In this document: in pieces, positions 1 to 9,162 of the stretch
Position numbering within the stretch: position 1 is the first letter of the stretch
How the letters are laid out: each line of letters starts with the position of its first letter
Source of the DNA: Massilia agrisoli
GTDB taxonomy: Bacteria; Pseudomonadota; Gammaproteobacteria; Burkholderiales; Burkholderiaceae_D
Reading direction: 5' to 3'
DNA: 64,000 bases
Assembly (NCBI RefSeq): GCF_020831365.1
Contig: NZ_JAJHPV010000009.1
Coordinates: forward strand, 310,001-374,000
Notes under the pieces: generated by a model
Told to the model about the DNA's origin: nothing
The model's input: the letters and a program-made list of their open reading frames with translations, nothing else
Database searches by the model: none
Translations under genes and position numbers: made by a program

Positions 1-770
1 CCGTCATCATGGCGCCGGTTCCCGCGTTCGTGATGTTCGCGCGCTCGGCCCAGATGGCCGGCTGCGACTTCGTCGGCGTGCCGCTCAAGGCCGACTTCTC
101 GCTCGACCGCGAAGCCATGCTGGCCGCGATCGCCCAGCATAAGCCGGCGGCGCTGTTCCTGGCCTACCCGAACAACCCGACCGGCAACCTGTTCGACGAA
201 GCGGACATGGAGGCGATCATCGAGGCGCTGGGAGACACTGGCATCGCCGTGGTGGACGAAGCCTACGGGCCGTTCGCCCAGGCAAGCTTCATGGACCGCC
301 TGCCGCGCTATCCGAACCTGGTGGTGATGCGCACCTTGTCCAAGCTTGGCCTGGCCGGCATCCGCCTCGGCTACCTGGCGGCCAGCCCGGCGCTGCTGGA
401 GCAGCTGGACAAGGTACGCCCGCCCTACAACGTGAACGTGCTGACCCAGGTGGCCGCCGAATTTGCGCTCGATCACATCGACGTGCTGAACGCCCAGGCC
501 GACGCGCTCAATGCGGCGCGCAACGAGCTGGCGGCAAGCCTCGCCACGCTGCCCGGCGTGACCGTTTTCCCTTCGCGCGCCAACTTCCTGCTGGTGCGCG
601 TACCCGATGCTGATCGTGCTTGCGCGCAACTCCTAGCGGACAAGATCATGATCAAAAATATGAGTAAAATGCACGGACTGCTGGCGAATTGCATCCGTGT
701 TACCGTGAGTACTCCAGAAGAAAATTCCGCCTTCGTCGAGGCCCTGCGGGCCGCCCTCGAAACGCGCTGA
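1..770 (+). CDS. hisC: Histidinol-phosphate aminotransferase (5'-truncated by window)
   Basis: PLP-dependent aminotransferase that converts imidazole-acetol phosphate to histidinol phosphate in histidine synthesis. The frame is open from the window edge, so the N-terminus lies outside; about 255 residues are visible. Seen: the fold-type I substrate loop YPNNPTGN, the VVDEAYGPF aspartate region that contacts the PLP pyridine nitrogen, and the Schiff-base lysine in [14 protein letters not shown]. The C-terminal arginine region FLLVRVPD is also present. hisB follows after 47 bp on the same strand, as expected for a his operon. A different class I/II aminotransferase is unlikely given the SKxxGLAGxR signature and the context. 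Confidence 0.96.
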   Translation, partial: VIMAPVPAFVMFARSAQMAGCDFVGVPLKADFSLDREAMLAAIAQHKPAALFLAYPNNPTGNLFDEADMEAIIEALGDTGIAVVDEAYGPFAQASFMDRLPRYPNLVVMRTLSKLGLAGIRLGYLAASPALLEQLDKVRPPYNVNVLTQVAAEFALDHIDVLNAQADALNAARNELAASLATLPGVTVFPSRANFLLVRVPDADRACAQLLADKIMIKNMSKMHGLLANCIRVTVSTPEENSAFVEALRAALETR

Positions 771-817
771 TTCCTTCGACGAGTTTGCAATGATGTCGTA
801 TTAACCGAGCCATTTTC

Positions 818-1408
818 ATGACCCGCACCGCAGAAATAACGCGCAACACCAACGAGACGAAAATCCGCGTCGCGATCAACCTTGACGGCACCGGCCAGCA
901 AAAGCTGAACACCGGCGTGCCCTTCCTGGACCACATGCTCGACCAGATCGCGCGCCATGGCCTGATCGACCTCGATATCGAGTGCATCGGCGACCTGCAT
1001 ATCGACGCCCACCACTCGGTCGAAGACACCGGCATCACGCTCGGCATGGCGGTCGCCCAGGCCATTGGCGACAAGAAGGGCATCCGCCGCTACGGCCACG
1101 CCTACGTGCCCTTGGACGAAGCGCTGTCGCGCGTGGTGATCGATTTCTCGGGCCGTCCGGGGCTGGAGATGCACGTGCCATGGAAGCGCGCGATGATCGG
1201 CAATTTCGACGTCGACCTGGCGCACGAATTCTTCCAGGGCTTCGTCAACCACGCGCTGGTGTCGCTGCACATCGATAACCTGCGCGGCGAGAACGCCCAC
1301 CACCAGTGCGAGACCGTGTTCAAGGCCTTCGGCCGCGCGCTGCGCATGGCCGCCGAGCTCGACGACCGCGCGCTTGGCACCATCCCGTCGACCAAAGGCA
1401 GCCTGTAA
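818..1408 (+). CDS. hisB: Imidazoleglycerol-phosphate dehydratase
   Basis: Mn-dependent dehydratase turning imidazole glycerol phosphate into imidazole-acetol phosphate. It is 196 residues long, the size of the stand-alone dehydratase; the N-terminal phosphatase domain of enterobacterial HisB is absent, so histidinol phosphatase must be encoded elsewhere. Metal-binding motifs are intact: [11 protein letters not shown] near residue 35, the [11 protein letters not shown] motif near 65, and the C-terminal [18 protein letters not shown] repeat of the same motif. The ATG at 818 gives the normal family N-terminus ([12 protein letters not shown]). It lies between hisC and hisH. Confidence 0.97.
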   Translation: MTRTAEITRNTNETKIRVAINLDGTGQQKLNTGVPFLDHMLDQIARHGLIDLDIECIGDLHIDAHHSVEDTGITLGMAVAQAIGDKKGIRRYGHAYVPLDEALSRVVIDFSGRPGLEMHVPWKRAMIGNFDVDLAHEFFQGFVNHALVSLHIDNLRGENAHHQCETVFKAFGRALRMAAELDDRALGTIPSTKGSL

Positions 1409-1428
1409 CCAACCGACTGCCCACTCTC

Positions 1429-2067
1429 ATGAATAAAATTGTTGTAGTCGATTACGGCATGGGCAACCTGCGCTCCGTCGCGCAGGCGCTGCGGGCCGTG
1501 GCGCCTGACGCCGAGGTGCTCATTTCCGGCGAAGTAGCTGACATCGACAGCGCCGACCGCATCGTGCTGCCCGGCCAGGGCGCCATGCGCGACTGCATGC
1601 GCAGCCTGCGCGAATCCGGCGTGCAGGATGCGCTGCTGCGCGCCGCCAAAACCCGCCCGATGATGGGCGTGTGCGTGGGCGAGCAGATGCTGTTCGACGT
1701 CAGCGAAGAAGGCGACACGCCCGGCCTCGGCCTGTTGCCGGGCAAGGTGGTGCGCTTCCAGCTTGAAGGCCGGCGGCAAGGAGACGGCTCGCGCTTCAAG
1801 GTGCCGCAGATGGGCTGGAACCGGGTGCGCCAGTCGGCCGCCCACCCGCTGTGGAACGGCATCGAGGACAACAGCTACTTCTACTTCGTGCACAGTTTTT
1901 ATGCGCAGCCTTCGCTGCCTTCGGACGTCATCGGCGAGACCGATTACGGCGGCGATTTCTGCTGCGCGGTCGCGCGCGACAATATCGTCGCCACCCAGTT
2001 CCACCCGGAGAAAAGTGCAGCCGCAGGACTGACGCTGTACAAGAATTTCGTCCACTGGAATCCCTGA
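1429..2067 (+). CDS. hisH: Imidazole glycerol phosphate synthase, glutaminase subunit
   Basis: Class I glutamine amidotransferase subunit that feeds ammonia to HisF. It is 212 residues from the ATG at 1429, which gives the family start [16 protein letters not shown]; the open frame runs further upstream into hisB, but that extension is not HisH-like. Nucleophile Cys82 sits in [10 protein letters not shown], slightly different from the commoner GICLGMQ. The triad His192 and Glu194 are in [11 protein letters not shown]. The YFVHSFYA segment is also typical. It is 20 bp from hisB and 30 bp from hisA. Confidence 0.96.
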   Translation: MNKIVVVDYGMGNLRSVAQALRAVAPDAEVLISGEVADIDSADRIVLPGQGAMRDCMRSLRESGVQDALLRAAKTRPMMGVCVGEQMLFDVSEEGDTPGLGLLPGKVVRFQLEGRRQGDGSRFKVPQMGWNRVRQSAAHPLWNGIEDNSYFYFVHSFYAQPSLPSDVIGETDYGGDFCCAVARDNIVATQFHPEKSAAAGLTLYKNFVHWNP

Positions 2068-2097
2068 CTTAACCTTTCACCAACCAAGAACATCGCC

Positions 2098-2889
2098 ATG
2101 CTGCTCATTCCTGCCATCGACCTCAAGGACGGTCACTGCGTCCGCCTGAAACAAGGCGACATGGAACTTGCCACCGTATTTTCCGAAGATCCCGCCGAGA
2201 TGGCGCTGCACTGGCTCAAGCAGGGCGCGCGCCGCCTGCACCTCGTCGACCTGAACGGCGCTTTTGCCGGCAAGCCGAAGAACGAGGCAGCCGTGAAAGC
2301 CATCCTGAAGGCGGTCCAGGACTTCGCTGTCGAAAACGACATCGACGAGATCCCGGTCCAGCTGGGCGGCGGCATCCGAGACCTCGACACCATCGAGCGC
2401 TATCTCGACGCGGGCATCAGCTACATCATCGTCGGCACCGCCGCGGTCAAGAACCCGGGCTTTTTGCATGACGCCTGCGGCGCCTTCCCTGGCCACATCA
2501 TCGTCGGCCTGGACGCCAAGGACGGCAAGGTCGCCACCGACGGCTGGAGCAAGATGTCCGGCCACGAAGTAATCGACCTGGCCAAGAAGTTCGAAGCCTA
2601 CGGCGTCGAATCGATCATCTACACCGACATCGGCCGCGACGGCATGATGGGCGGAGTGAACATCGAGGCCACCGTCAAGCTGGCGCAAGCCGTGAAGATC
2701 CCGGTCATCGCGTCCGGCGGCCTGCACAACCTGGCCGACATCGAGGCGCTGTGCGCGGTGCAGGACGAAGGCATCGAAGGCGTGATCTGCGGCCGCTCGA
2801 TCTACGAAGGCACGATCAACCTGCAGGAAGCGCAAGCACGCGCCGACGAACTGACCGACGGCGGCCTGGCCGATAGCGGCGAAGCCTGA
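2098..2889 (+). CDS. hisA: ProFAR isomerase
   Basis: Phosphoribosylformimino-5-aminoimidazole carboxamide ribotide isomerase, a (beta/alpha)8 barrel doing the Amadori rearrangement before HisHF. It is 263 residues, with catalytic Asp8 in [16 protein letters not shown] and the second Asp in the [14 protein letters not shown] strand. Phosphate-binding glycines are in GGGIRD and [11 protein letters not shown]. The protein is about 15-20 residues longer than most HisA because of a C-terminal tail rich in Ala, Asp and Gly after [10 protein letters not shown]. Its stop lies 4 bp before hisF. Confidence 0.96.
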   Translation: MLLIPAIDLKDGHCVRLKQGDMELATVFSEDPAEMALHWLKQGARRLHLVDLNGAFAGKPKNEAAVKAILKAVQDFAVENDIDEIPVQLGGGIRDLDTIERYLDAGISYIIVGTAAVKNPGFLHDACGAFPGHIIVGLDAKDGKVATDGWSKMSGHEVIDLAKKFEAYGVESIIYTDIGRDGMMGGVNIEATVKLAQAVKIPVIASGGLHNLADIEALCAVQDEGIEGVICGRSIYEGTINLQEAQARADELTDGGLADSGEA

Positions 2890-2893
2890 TCAT

Positions 2894-3655
2894 ATGCTCG
2901 CTAAACGAATCATTCCCTGCCTTGACGTGACCGATGGCCGCGTCGTCAAGGGCGTCAACTTCACCGAGCTGCGCGATGCCGGCGACCCGGTGGAGATCGC
3001 GCGCCGCTACGACGGACAGGGCGCCGACGAAATCACCTTCCTCGACATCACCGCGTCCAGCGATGGCCGCGACCTCATTTTGCATATCATCGAGCAGGTG
3101 GCGTCCAGCGTATTCATTCCGCTGACGGTCGGCGGCGGCGTGCGCAAGGTCGAGGATGTGCGCCGCCTGCTCAATGCCGGCGCGGACAAGGTCAGCATGA
3201 ACACCTCGGCCGTCACCAATCCCCAGCTGGTATTCGACGCCTCGCAAAAGCACGGTTCGCAGTGCATTGTGGTGGCGATCGACGCCAAGCAGGTCGCACC
3301 TGGCAAGTGGGAAGTGTTCACCCACGGCGGGCGCAACGCCACCGGGCTTGATGCAGTCGAATGGGCGCGCAAGCTGGAAAGCCTGGGCGCCGGAGAGATC
3401 CTGCTGACCAGCATGGACCGCGACGGCACCAGGTCCGGCTTCGACCTGGGCCTGACCCGCGCGGTTTCGGACGCCATCGGCATTCCGGTGATCGCCTCGG
3501 GCGGCGTGGGCGGCCTGCAGGACCTGGCCGACGGTATCAAGCAAGGCCATGCCGATGCGGTACTGGCGGCCAGCATCTTCCACTACGGGCAGCACACGGT
3601 CGGCGAAGCCAAGCGCTTCATGGCCGCGCAGGGCATTCCGATGCGCCTCGCGTGA
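2894..3655 (+). CDS. hisF: Imidazole glycerol phosphate synthase, cyclase subunit
   Basis: Barrel subunit that uses HisH-derived ammonia to make imidazole glycerol phosphate and AICAR. It is 253 residues, the usual length. Catalytic Asp11 lies in [15 protein letters not shown] and the second Asp in [10 protein letters not shown]. The phosphate-binding motifs TVGGGVR and [12 protein letters not shown] are present, and the barrel ends normally at [11 protein letters not shown]. It starts 4 bp after hisA, which suggests translational coupling, and hisI follows after 25 bp. Confidence 0.97.
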   Translation: MLAKRIIPCLDVTDGRVVKGVNFTELRDAGDPVEIARRYDGQGADEITFLDITASSDGRDLILHIIEQVASSVFIPLTVGGGVRKVEDVRRLLNAGADKVSMNTSAVTNPQLVFDASQKHGSQCIVVAIDAKQVAPGKWEVFTHGGRNATGLDAVEWARKLESLGAGEILLTSMDRDGTRSGFDLGLTRAVSDAIGIPVIASGGVGGLQDLADGIKQGHADAVLAASIFHYGQHTVGEAKRFMAAQGIPMRLA

Positions 3656-3680
3656 CCGCCCAGGAACAACAGGAACACGT

Positions 3681-4121
3681 ATGGTTACAGTAGCGACGAC
3701 GGCGCCGAACGCCAAATGGCTCAAGAAGGTCAAGTGGGACGAACACGGCCTGGTGCCGGTGATCGCGCAGGAGGCGGGCAGCGGCGATGTGCTGATGTTC
3801 GCCTGGATGAACCGCGACGCCTTGTGCAAGACGGTGGAGCTGGGCGAGGCGGTGTACTGGAGCCGCTCGCGCAAGAAGCTGTGGCACAAGGGCGAGGAGT
3901 CGGGCCACGTGCAGAAGGTGCTTGAAATCCGCCTCGACTGCGACGAGGACGTGGTGCTGCTCAAGATCGAACAGGCCGGCGGCATCGCCTGCCACACCGG
4001 GCGCCACTCGTGCTTCTTCCAGAAGTTCGACGGCGACGTGATGAGCGGCGACTGGCAGTCCGTCGAGCCGGTGCTGCAGGACCCGGCCACCATCTATACC
4101 AAACCGAAAAAGAAAAAATGA
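3681..4121 (+). CDS. hisI: Phosphoribosyl-AMP cyclohydrolase
   Basis: Zinc enzyme opening the adenine ring of PR-AMP. It is 146 residues from the ATG at 3681, chosen because residues before it in the longer frame overlap hisF and do not match the family. Seen: MNRDAL and [19 protein letters not shown] (substrate loop), the metal cluster [11 protein letters not shown] starting near Asp86, and the Cys/His zinc ligands in [13 protein letters not shown]. It is the monofunctional form; HisE is a separate gene whose start overlaps this stop (ATGA at 4118-4121). Confidence 0.96.
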   Translation: MVTVATTAPNAKWLKKVKWDEHGLVPVIAQEAGSGDVLMFAWMNRDALCKTVELGEAVYWSRSRKKLWHKGEESGHVQKVLEIRLDCDEDVVLLKIEQAGGIACHTGRHSCFFQKFDGDVMSGDWQSVEPVLQDPATIYTKPKKKK

Positions 4122-4456
4122 GCCAGACCCTAGCCCGCGTGGCCGACACCATCGAATCGCGCAAACCTGAAAACGGCGGTGACCCCGCCACCTCGTATGT
4201 CGCCAAGCTGATGTCGAAGGGCGACGACGCCATTTTGAAAAAGATCGGCGAGGAAGCGACCGAGCTGGTGATGGCCGCCAAGGACGTGCGCGCCGGCGCC
4301 GACCGGTCGAAAGTGTTGTATGAATGCGCCGACCTGTGGTTCCATTCAATGGTGCTGCTGGCCCGCTTCGACCTGAGCCCGCAACAGGTGCTCGACGAGC
4401 TGGCGCGGCGCGAAGGCCTGTCGGGCATTGAAGAAAAAGCATCCCGCAAAGAATAA
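4118..4456 (+). CDS. hisE: Phosphoribosyl-ATP pyrophosphatase
   Basis: All-alpha MazG-like pyrophosphohydrolase converting PR-ATP to PR-AMP. It is 112 residues. The ATG at 4118 overlaps the hisI stop by 4 bp, so the pair is probably translationally coupled. The diagnostic segment [16 protein letters not shown] supplies the acidic metal ligands, and [14 protein letters not shown] is the second family helix. It is the last his gene of the block. A single REP-like palindrome lies directly downstream, before hinT. Confidence 0.96.
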   Translation: MSQTLARVADTIESRKPENGGDPATSYVAKLMSKGDDAILKKIGEEATELVMAAKDVRAGADRSKVLYECADLWFHSMVLLARFDLSPQQVLDELARREGLSGIEEKASRKE

Positions 4457-4466
4457 GAGAGCAAAG

Positions 4467-4494
4467 CGTCGTTCCCGCGCAGGCGGGAACGACG
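4467..4494. repeat. Single REP-like palindrome
   Basis: A 28-bp near-perfect inverted repeat with arms CGTCGTTCCCGC and GCGGGAACGACG, between hisE and hinT. The same arm sequence recurs in paired form at 33926-34030, 37291-37391, 49317-49398 and 50832-50909. It has no T-tract, so it reads better as a dispersed REP element than as a classical terminator, although it may stabilise the hisE 3' end. Confidence 0.7.
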
Positions 4495-4525
4495 ATGGAT
4501 CCGATAACCGACCTAGGAAGCCAAC

Positions 4526-4897
4526 ATGAGCAACTGCATTTTCTGCAAGATCGCCGCAAAACAGATTCCGGCCGATGTCGTCTATGAGGACGACGAGCTG
4601 CTGGCGTTCAAGGACATCAACCCGGCCGCACCGGTGCACCTCCTGGTGATCCCGAAGCAGCACGTGGCCACGCTGTCCGAATGCAACGACGGCCACGCCG
4701 CGATGCTGGGCCGCATGATGGCGCTGGTGCCGAAGCTTGCCGCGGAACATGGCTGCGCCGTCAGCTTCGATGGGCAGGGCGAGCCGCGCGGTGGCTACAA
4801 GACGCTGATTAACAGTGGCCCGGATGGCGGCCAGGAGGTGTACCATTTGCACTTGCACATGTACGGCGGTCCGCGCCCGTGGAAAGGCCAGCGCTAA
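4526..4897 (+). CDS. hinT: Histidine triad (HIT) nucleotide-binding protein
   Basis: Small purine nucleoside phosphoramidase of the Hint branch, 123 residues. It has the zinc-site start CIFCKIAAKQIPADVVYEDD and the catalytic histidine triad HLHLHMYGG near residues 110-118, plus the loop PVHLLVIPKQH. The his-hinT-tat order is common in betaproteobacteria. Its exact cellular substrate is not known in general and cannot be read from sequence. Confidence 0.94.
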   Translation: MSNCIFCKIAAKQIPADVVYEDDELLAFKDINPAAPVHLLVIPKQHVATLSECNDGHAAMLGRMMALVPKLAAEHGCAVSFDGQGEPRGGYKTLINSGPDGGQEVYHLHLHMYGGPRPWKGQR

Positions 4898-4978
4898 TTC
4901 TGACGTAGCCGGGCGCATCGCGTAAAATACCGCAGGTTTCATGGATATGGGCCGTTGGTTGCCCGCAAGGAGAAAATG

Positions 4979-5206
4979 ATGGGTTCAATGAGTATTTGGC
5001 ACTGGCTGATCGTGCTGGTCGTAATTCTGCTGGTGTTCGGCACTAAAAAGCTGGGCAACATGGGCGGCGACATCGGCAAGGCAGTCAAAGGTTTCAAGGA
5101 CGGCGTCAAGGGCGAGGAAGACAAGCCGGCTGCGCCTGCTGCAACCCAGCATGTTGCTGACAAGACCACGATCGACGTCGACACGAAAGAGAAGACGAAG
5201 CTGTAA
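4979..5206 (+). CDS. tatA: Sec-independent translocase subunit TatA
   Basis: Pore-forming subunit of the twin-arginine pathway, 75 residues. One N-terminal membrane helix ([15 protein letters not shown]) is followed by the hinge and the amphipathic helix [20 protein letters not shown], then a charged tail. Two adjacent ATGs occur at 4976 and 4979; the AAGGAG at 4967-4972 is better spaced for 4979. tatB follows after 51 bp and tatC follows tatB, giving the standard operon. Confidence 0.95.
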   Translation: MGSMSIWHWLIVLVVILLVFGTKKLGNMGGDIGKAVKGFKDGVKGEEDKPAAPAATQHVADKTTIDVDTKEKTKL

Positions 5207-5257
5207 GCCGGCCCGGCGTGCCCTGGCGCACGCCTGCCAGCCCAGGTTTACCCCTCA

Positions 5258-5743
5258 ATGATCGATCTCGGACTCTCCAAACTCGCCATTATCGGCGTGG
5301 TGGCGCTGGTAGTCATCGGCCCTGAAAAGCTCCCCAAGGTGGCGCGCATGGCCGGGACTTTGTACGGCCGCGCGCAGCGCTACCTGCACGACATCAAATC
5401 CGAAGTCAGCCGCGAAATCGAACTCGACGAACTGCGCAACCTGCAGAAGGAAGTCGAGGAGACGGCGCACTCGATCAAGGAAAACGTCGAGCACACGCTG
5501 GCCGAAAGCCGCGACGACGTCGAAGCCGCATGGCGCGGCCACGATTCGTCCCCCGGCGTCACTGCCACGATGGACGACATCGAACGCAAGGCGCGCGACT
5601 TCCGGCGCAAGAAGCTGGTGCGCAATTCGGCCGTTCCCGGCTGGTACAAGAAGCGCCATGGCGGCAAGACCCACATCATGTCGGGCGCCGCCCGCGTGCG
5701 CAAGTTCCGCCCCGGTGTCCAATCCAAATCTTCGTTCTTCTAA
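5258..5743 (+). CDS. tatB: Sec-independent translocase subunit TatB
   Basis: Signal-peptide receptor partner of TatC, 161 residues. It begins MIDLGLSKLAIIGVVALVVIGPEKLPKVAR, the typical TatB helix with a conserved Glu and the GPEKLP hinge, then a long amphipathic/coiled region (EIELDELRNLQKEVEE). The length and the GPEKLP motif separate it from TatA. The C-terminal tail is basic. The stop is directly followed by the tatC start codon at 5744. Confidence 0.96.
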   Translation: MIDLGLSKLAIIGVVALVVIGPEKLPKVARMAGTLYGRAQRYLHDIKSEVSREIELDELRNLQKEVEETAHSIKENVEHTLAESRDDVEAAWRGHDSSPGVTATMDDIERKARDFRRKKLVRNSAVPGWYKKRHGGKTHIMSGAARVRKFRPGVQSKSSFF

Positions 5744-6499
5744 ATGACTGAAAAAGCTGCGGGCGAAGAGACCTTTATCTCCCACCTGATCGAACTGCGC
5801 GACCGCCTGGTCAAGGCCTCGATCGGCATTGCCCTGATGTTCGGCCTGCTGGCGCTGTGGCCCGGCCCGGCTGCGATTTACGACATCCTGGCCGCGCCGA
5901 TGATTGCTGCGCTGCCGGTCGGGTCAAAAATGATTGCCACCGGCGTCATCGCGCCTTTCCTGGTGCCGATGAAAGTGACCCTCGTGATTGCCTTCATGCT
6001 GGCGCTGCCCTGGGTGTTTTACCAGGTGTGGGCCTTCATCGCGCCCGGGCTGTATGCCCATGAAAAAAAACTGGTGCTGCCGCTGGTGATTTCGTCGTCG
6101 CTGCTGTTCATCGGCGGCGTCGCCTTCTGTTATTTCTTCGTGTTTGGGCGGGTGTTCGCCTTCATTGCCGGCTTCTCGCCGCAGTCGATCGCGGTAACCC
6201 CGGACATCGAGAACTACCTCGACTTTGTGATGTCGATGTGCCTGGCCTTCGGCGTGACCTTCGAAGTGCCGGTGGTCGTCGTGATCCTGGTGCGCATGGG
6301 CATCGTCAGCGTGGCCAAGCTCAAGGAAATCCGTTCCTACGTCATCGTCGGCGCCTTTGTCATTGCCGCCATCGTGACCCCGCCGGACGTGGTCAGCCAG
6401 CTGGCGCTGGCCATCCCGATGTGCCTGCTCTACGAACTGGGCCTGCTGCTGGCGCCGGTGTTTGTGCGCGCCACCCAGGTGCCTGAAGAGCCGGTCTGA
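5744..6499 (+). CDS. tatC: Sec-independent translocase subunit TatC
   Basis: Polytopic receptor for twin-arginine signal peptides, 251 residues with six predicted membrane helices. The cytosolic N-terminus FISHLIELRDRLVKA is the RR-binding signature. Also seen are FYQVWAFIAPGLYAHEKK after the second helix, and the late-helix segment IVTPPDVVSQLALAIPMCLLYELG. It starts immediately after the tatB stop. A GC-rich hairpin at 6507-6532 follows. Confidence 0.97.
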   Translation: MTEKAAGEETFISHLIELRDRLVKASIGIALMFGLLALWPGPAAIYDILAAPMIAALPVGSKMIATGVIAPFLVPMKVTLVIAFMLALPWVFYQVWAFIAPGLYAHEKKLVLPLVISSSLLFIGGVAFCYFFVFGRVFAFIAGFSPQSIAVTPDIENYLDFVMSMCLAFGVTFEVPVVVVILVRMGIVSVAKLKEIRSYVIVGAFVIAAIVTPPDVVSQLALAIPMCLLYELGLLLAPVFVRATQVPEEPV

Positions 6500-6506
6500 G
6501 CCTCAT

Positions 6507-6532
6507 CCCTGCGCGCGTTTCCGCGCGCAGGG
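6507..6532. terminator. Hairpin after tatC
   Basis: A 10-bp perfect stem, CCCTGCGCGC pairing with GCGCGCAGGG, with a 6-nt loop, lies between the convergent ends of tatC and the PHB depolymerase gene. Only a weak pyrimidine run follows, so it is a plausible bidirectional terminator rather than a certain one. Confidence 0.6.
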
Positions 6533-6541
6533 CTCCCTTCC

Positions 6542-8284
6542 TTACGGACAGTTTCCGATCACGTAATACCCGGCCGAGGTCTGCGCCAGCGTGGTCGTGT
6601 AGAACGTATTGTTCAGCCCCATGTTCTGGTTTGAACCGTTGGCCAGCGCGTAGCCGCCGCTGTCATGCGCCCGTCCCGCCTGCACATGGTTGTAGTTGCT
6701 GGTGTTGGTCGTGCTGCAGGTGAACGCCGAAGCGGTGGTCCCTTGCACTGCTCCCGACAGGGCGCTCTCCGATCCGCCCGCCACAGTCGATGCCTGGTAG
6801 CTGTAGGTGGTGCTGGCCGCAAGGCCGGTATCGGTGTATGCCGTGCCGGCGACAGGCGAAGCGTTCACCTTCACGCCGTTACGATAGACGTTGTAGCCGG
6901 TAGCGCCCGACGCGGCGCTCCACGACAGCGCGATCGAACTGGCGGTCCTGGCGCCCACCGTCAGCCCCGATGGCGGCAGGATGGCCGGCGGCGGGCCGAC
7001 CAGGAAGCCTGGAATATTGCACACCGACGAGGTCAGGCCCTTGGCGCTGTCGGTCGCCGTCACGGTGCCGCTGTAATTGCCGTCCGCCCGCGACGCATAC
7101 GCCTTGCTGAAGCTGGCGCCGCTGCCCGCAGCCGCATCGTTGACCGGTGTCGGCCCGTTCAGCACCACCTTGTAGCTGGTCACCGAGCCGCCGGAACTGC
7201 TGCCCGCGCCGGAGACGGTGACCGTGCTGCCCGACACCGTGGCGCTGCACGAGCTCATGACTGGCGGCGGCACCTGTGCTACCCGCAGGTTATTGGTGAA
7301 CCAGAAATTCATCAGGAACATCGGGTAGTTGACCTTGGTGGCGTCCACATAATGACCGTTCTGCCCGCCGGTGCCCGCAGGCCAGGCGTGGCCCATGCCG
7401 GTAACAGTGATTTCCGAGGTGCGCACCTTGCCGTTGCTGTCGGTGTAGGGAATATTGCTGCCGCCGGTAGGCACGGTGACGGCGGCGCCCTTGGTGTACG
7501 TGCCGCCATAGGTCAGGCGCATCGCGGCCGCATCCATCGGCCCGTAGGCCTGGGCCACCGTGTAGTCGTTGGTTCCCCAGATGACGCTGGCGATTTGCGT
7601 GCTGAAACTTGGTGCATAGCTGCCGGCGAGGCTCTTGCACTTGTTGGACGCCGTGGTCGCGGTAAAGCCGGATGGCACGAAGCCGATCTGGCTGGTGGTG
7701 GTGCCCGGCGGCGGTCCTGCGTTGATGCCGGTGCCGGCAAAGATATCCGGCGCGATGCAGCCGAGCGCCATCGCCTGCCCACCGCCCGACGACAACCCGG
7801 CGATATAAACCTGCTTGGGGTCGATTGCATACTGCGTGTTCGAGACGAAACGGTTGACCAGGTCGAGCAAAATGCCGTCATGCCCCGTGCTGCGGTTGTG
7901 GCTGGTGCTGGCGTAGTCCCAGCAATGCGAGCCATACACATTGCCGGTGGCGTTGGGCGCCACGATCACCGCCCCGTACTGGTCGGCTGCGGCCTTCCAG
8001 TTGAAGCCTTTGTCGGCCGCCTTGTCGATCACGTCGCCGGCCGCCGTCATGGCGCAGCCGTGCAGCACGATGACCAGCGCGCGCTTGCCCGCGAGAGCCG
8101 GCTGCGTTGCCGGCCAGTAGTAGTAGCCGGTCAGCGCGCCGCCGTTGACGGTGTCGCTGGCCCACGTCTGGTTTGCGCTCCACGTGCCCGGGCCGGCCTG
8201 TACCTGCGCCTGCGCGGCTGCGGGGGCCAGCAGCGCCAGTGATGCGCCCCATGCTGCGAGTGTCGGTGTAATCGTCAATGCCAT
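6542..8284 (-). CDS. Secreted poly(3-hydroxybutyrate) depolymerase
   Basis: Extracellular short-chain PHA depolymerase, 580 residues from the ATG at 8284, which has AGGAT upstream and opens a signal peptide ending near AAAQAQ. The catalytic alpha/beta-hydrolase domain carries the oxyanion-hole segment LVIVLHGCAMTA and the lipase box GLSSGGG near Ser164; GMGHAWPAGTGG supplies the His. A linker precedes an FN3 module (about 438-525: PPSGLTVGARTASSIALSW) and a C-terminal segment with CSTTNTSNYNHVQAGRA and YYVIGNCP, like known PHB substrate-binding domains. It is monocistronic and convergent with tatC. PHB is the likely substrate; other polyesters cannot be excluded. Confidence 0.9.
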   Translation of the reverse strand: MALTITPTLAAWGASLALLAPAAAQAQVQAGPGTWSANQTWASDTVNGGALTGYYYWPATQPALAGKRALVIVLHGCAMTAAGDVIDKAADKGFNWKAAADQYGAVIVAPNATGNVYGSHCWDYASTSHNRSTGHDGILLDLVNRFVSNTQYAIDPKQVYIAGLSSGGGQAMALGCIAPDIFAGTGINAGPPPGTTTSQIGFVPSGFTATTASNKCKSLAGSYAPSFSTQIASVIWGTNDYTVAQAYGPMDAAAMRLTYGGTYTKGAAVTVPTGGSNIPYTDSNGKVRTSEITVTGMGHAWPAGTGGQNGHYVDATKVNYPMFLMNFWFTNNLRVAQVPPPVMSSCSATVSGSTVTVSGAGSSSGGSVTSYKVVLNGPTPVNDAAAGSGASFSKAYASRADGNYSGTVTATDSAKGLTSSVCNIPGFLVGPPPAILPPSGLTVGARTASSIALSWSAASGATGYNVYRNGVKVNASPVAGTAYTDTGLAASTTYSYQASTVAGGSESALSGAVQGTTASAFTCSTTNTSNYNHVQAGRAHDSGGYALANGSNQNMGLNNTFYTTTLAQTSAGYYVIGNCP

Positions 8285-8609
8285 ATCCTGTCTCCGTTCT
8301 TTAAAGATTAAAGGGTGGGTTCGGCTTTTCGCTCTTTTTGCTGATGCAGCGCCACGGCGGAACAGGCGGAATGAAGCCGCCGGGGTCCGGGACGTGGTTT
8401 CTTGGAAATGGTGAAGGTGATGACCGCGCGGGGAGGCTTTGGCGGCCGGGCAATATGCACAGAAAATCACAGCCCAGGTGAATTCTACTGCGATTGTCCC
8501 GCAGAAAAACCGGTGTTCGCGGTTCGTTCCGGCACGCCGCGTGTGCGTAATTGCACACGCGCATGCGCGTGCCCTACAATGCGATTTCTACAGGAAACGA
8601 GGGATTCCC
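8285..8609. other. Divergent intergenic region, PHB depolymerase / DinB-family gene
   Basis: This 325-bp region has no convincing gene. It must hold the promoter of the leftward depolymerase gene, though none stands out. On the right side it carries the sigma70-like promoter with an embedded palindrome listed at 8551-8580. Confidence 0.6.
8551..8580 (+). promoter_or_regulatory. Sigma70-like promoter with palindromic operator in the spacer
   Basis: TTGCAC at 8551-8556 and TACAAT at 8575-8580 are separated by 18 bp. The spacer contains a perfect 16-bp palindrome, CACGCGCATGCGCGTG (8556-8571). The start codon at 8610 follows about 30 bp after the -10 box. A dimeric repressor bound there would block the promoter directly. 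Confidence 0.5.
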
Positions 8610-9140
8610 ATGAGCATGTGCGAGCACATCAGGTTGATGGCGCAATACAACGAATGGATGAATACCCGGCTGTATGACGCGGCGATGAGTTTGCCTGCGG
8701 ATGAGGTGCTGGCGGACAAGGGGGCCTTCTTCGGCTCGCTGTACGGCACCCTGAACCATATCCTGCTTGGCGACACGATCTGGCTTCAGCGCTTCGCCAC
8801 GCACCCGGCGGCGCACAGCTCGCTGGACCCGGTGCGCGCCATGCCCAGGCCATTCACCTACGACGAGCGCCAAGGCGACTTCCTGGCGCTGCGCGAACGC
8901 CGCGCCGCGCTGGACAGGGTGATCGTCGCATGGGCAGGGGAATTGACCGAGGCTGACCTCGGCCACGTGCTCAAGTACAACAACATCAAGGGAACGCCAT
9001 TCTCGCGCTCGTTTTCCGCGCTGGTAATGCACTTTTTCAACCACCAGACGCATCACCGAGGCCAGGCGACTACCTTGTTGTCGCAGGCCGGTGTCGATCC
9101 GGGATCCACCGACCTGCTGATGTTGATTCCGGAAGCGTAA
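8610..9140 (+). CDS. DinB/YfiT-family putative metal-dependent protein
   Basis: A 176-residue four-helix-bundle protein of the DinB (damage-inducible, thiol-transferase-like) family; it is not DNA polymerase IV. The start at ATG 8610 gives MSMCEHIRLMAQYNEWMNTRLYD, typical of the family. The three metal-ligand histidines are visible: LNHILLGDTIW near residue 47 and HFFNHQTHHRGQ near 140. Members may be thiol-dependent transferases or hydrolases, but the substrate here is unknown. It is monocistronic, between the divergent depolymerase gene and the convergent DUF885 gene. Confidence 0.88.
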   Translation: MSMCEHIRLMAQYNEWMNTRLYDAAMSLPADEVLADKGAFFGSLYGTLNHILLGDTIWLQRFATHPAAHSSLDPVRAMPRPFTYDERQGDFLALRERRAALDRVIVAWAGELTEADLGHVLKYNNIKGTPFSRSFSALVMHFFNHQTHHRGQATTLLSQAGVDPGSTDLLMLIPEA

Positions 9141-9162
9141 AACCTCTTTCCGGATCGGACGG

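Noticed and set aside
1306-1428. N-terminal extension of HisH into hisB
   Set aside because: Residues before the ATG at 1429 do not match the family and overlap hisB coding sequence.
8610-9140. DNA polymerase IV call for the DinB-family protein
   Set aside because: Name confusion only: this is the small DinB/YfiT metal-binding fold. The real Pol IV gene is at 47239-48318.
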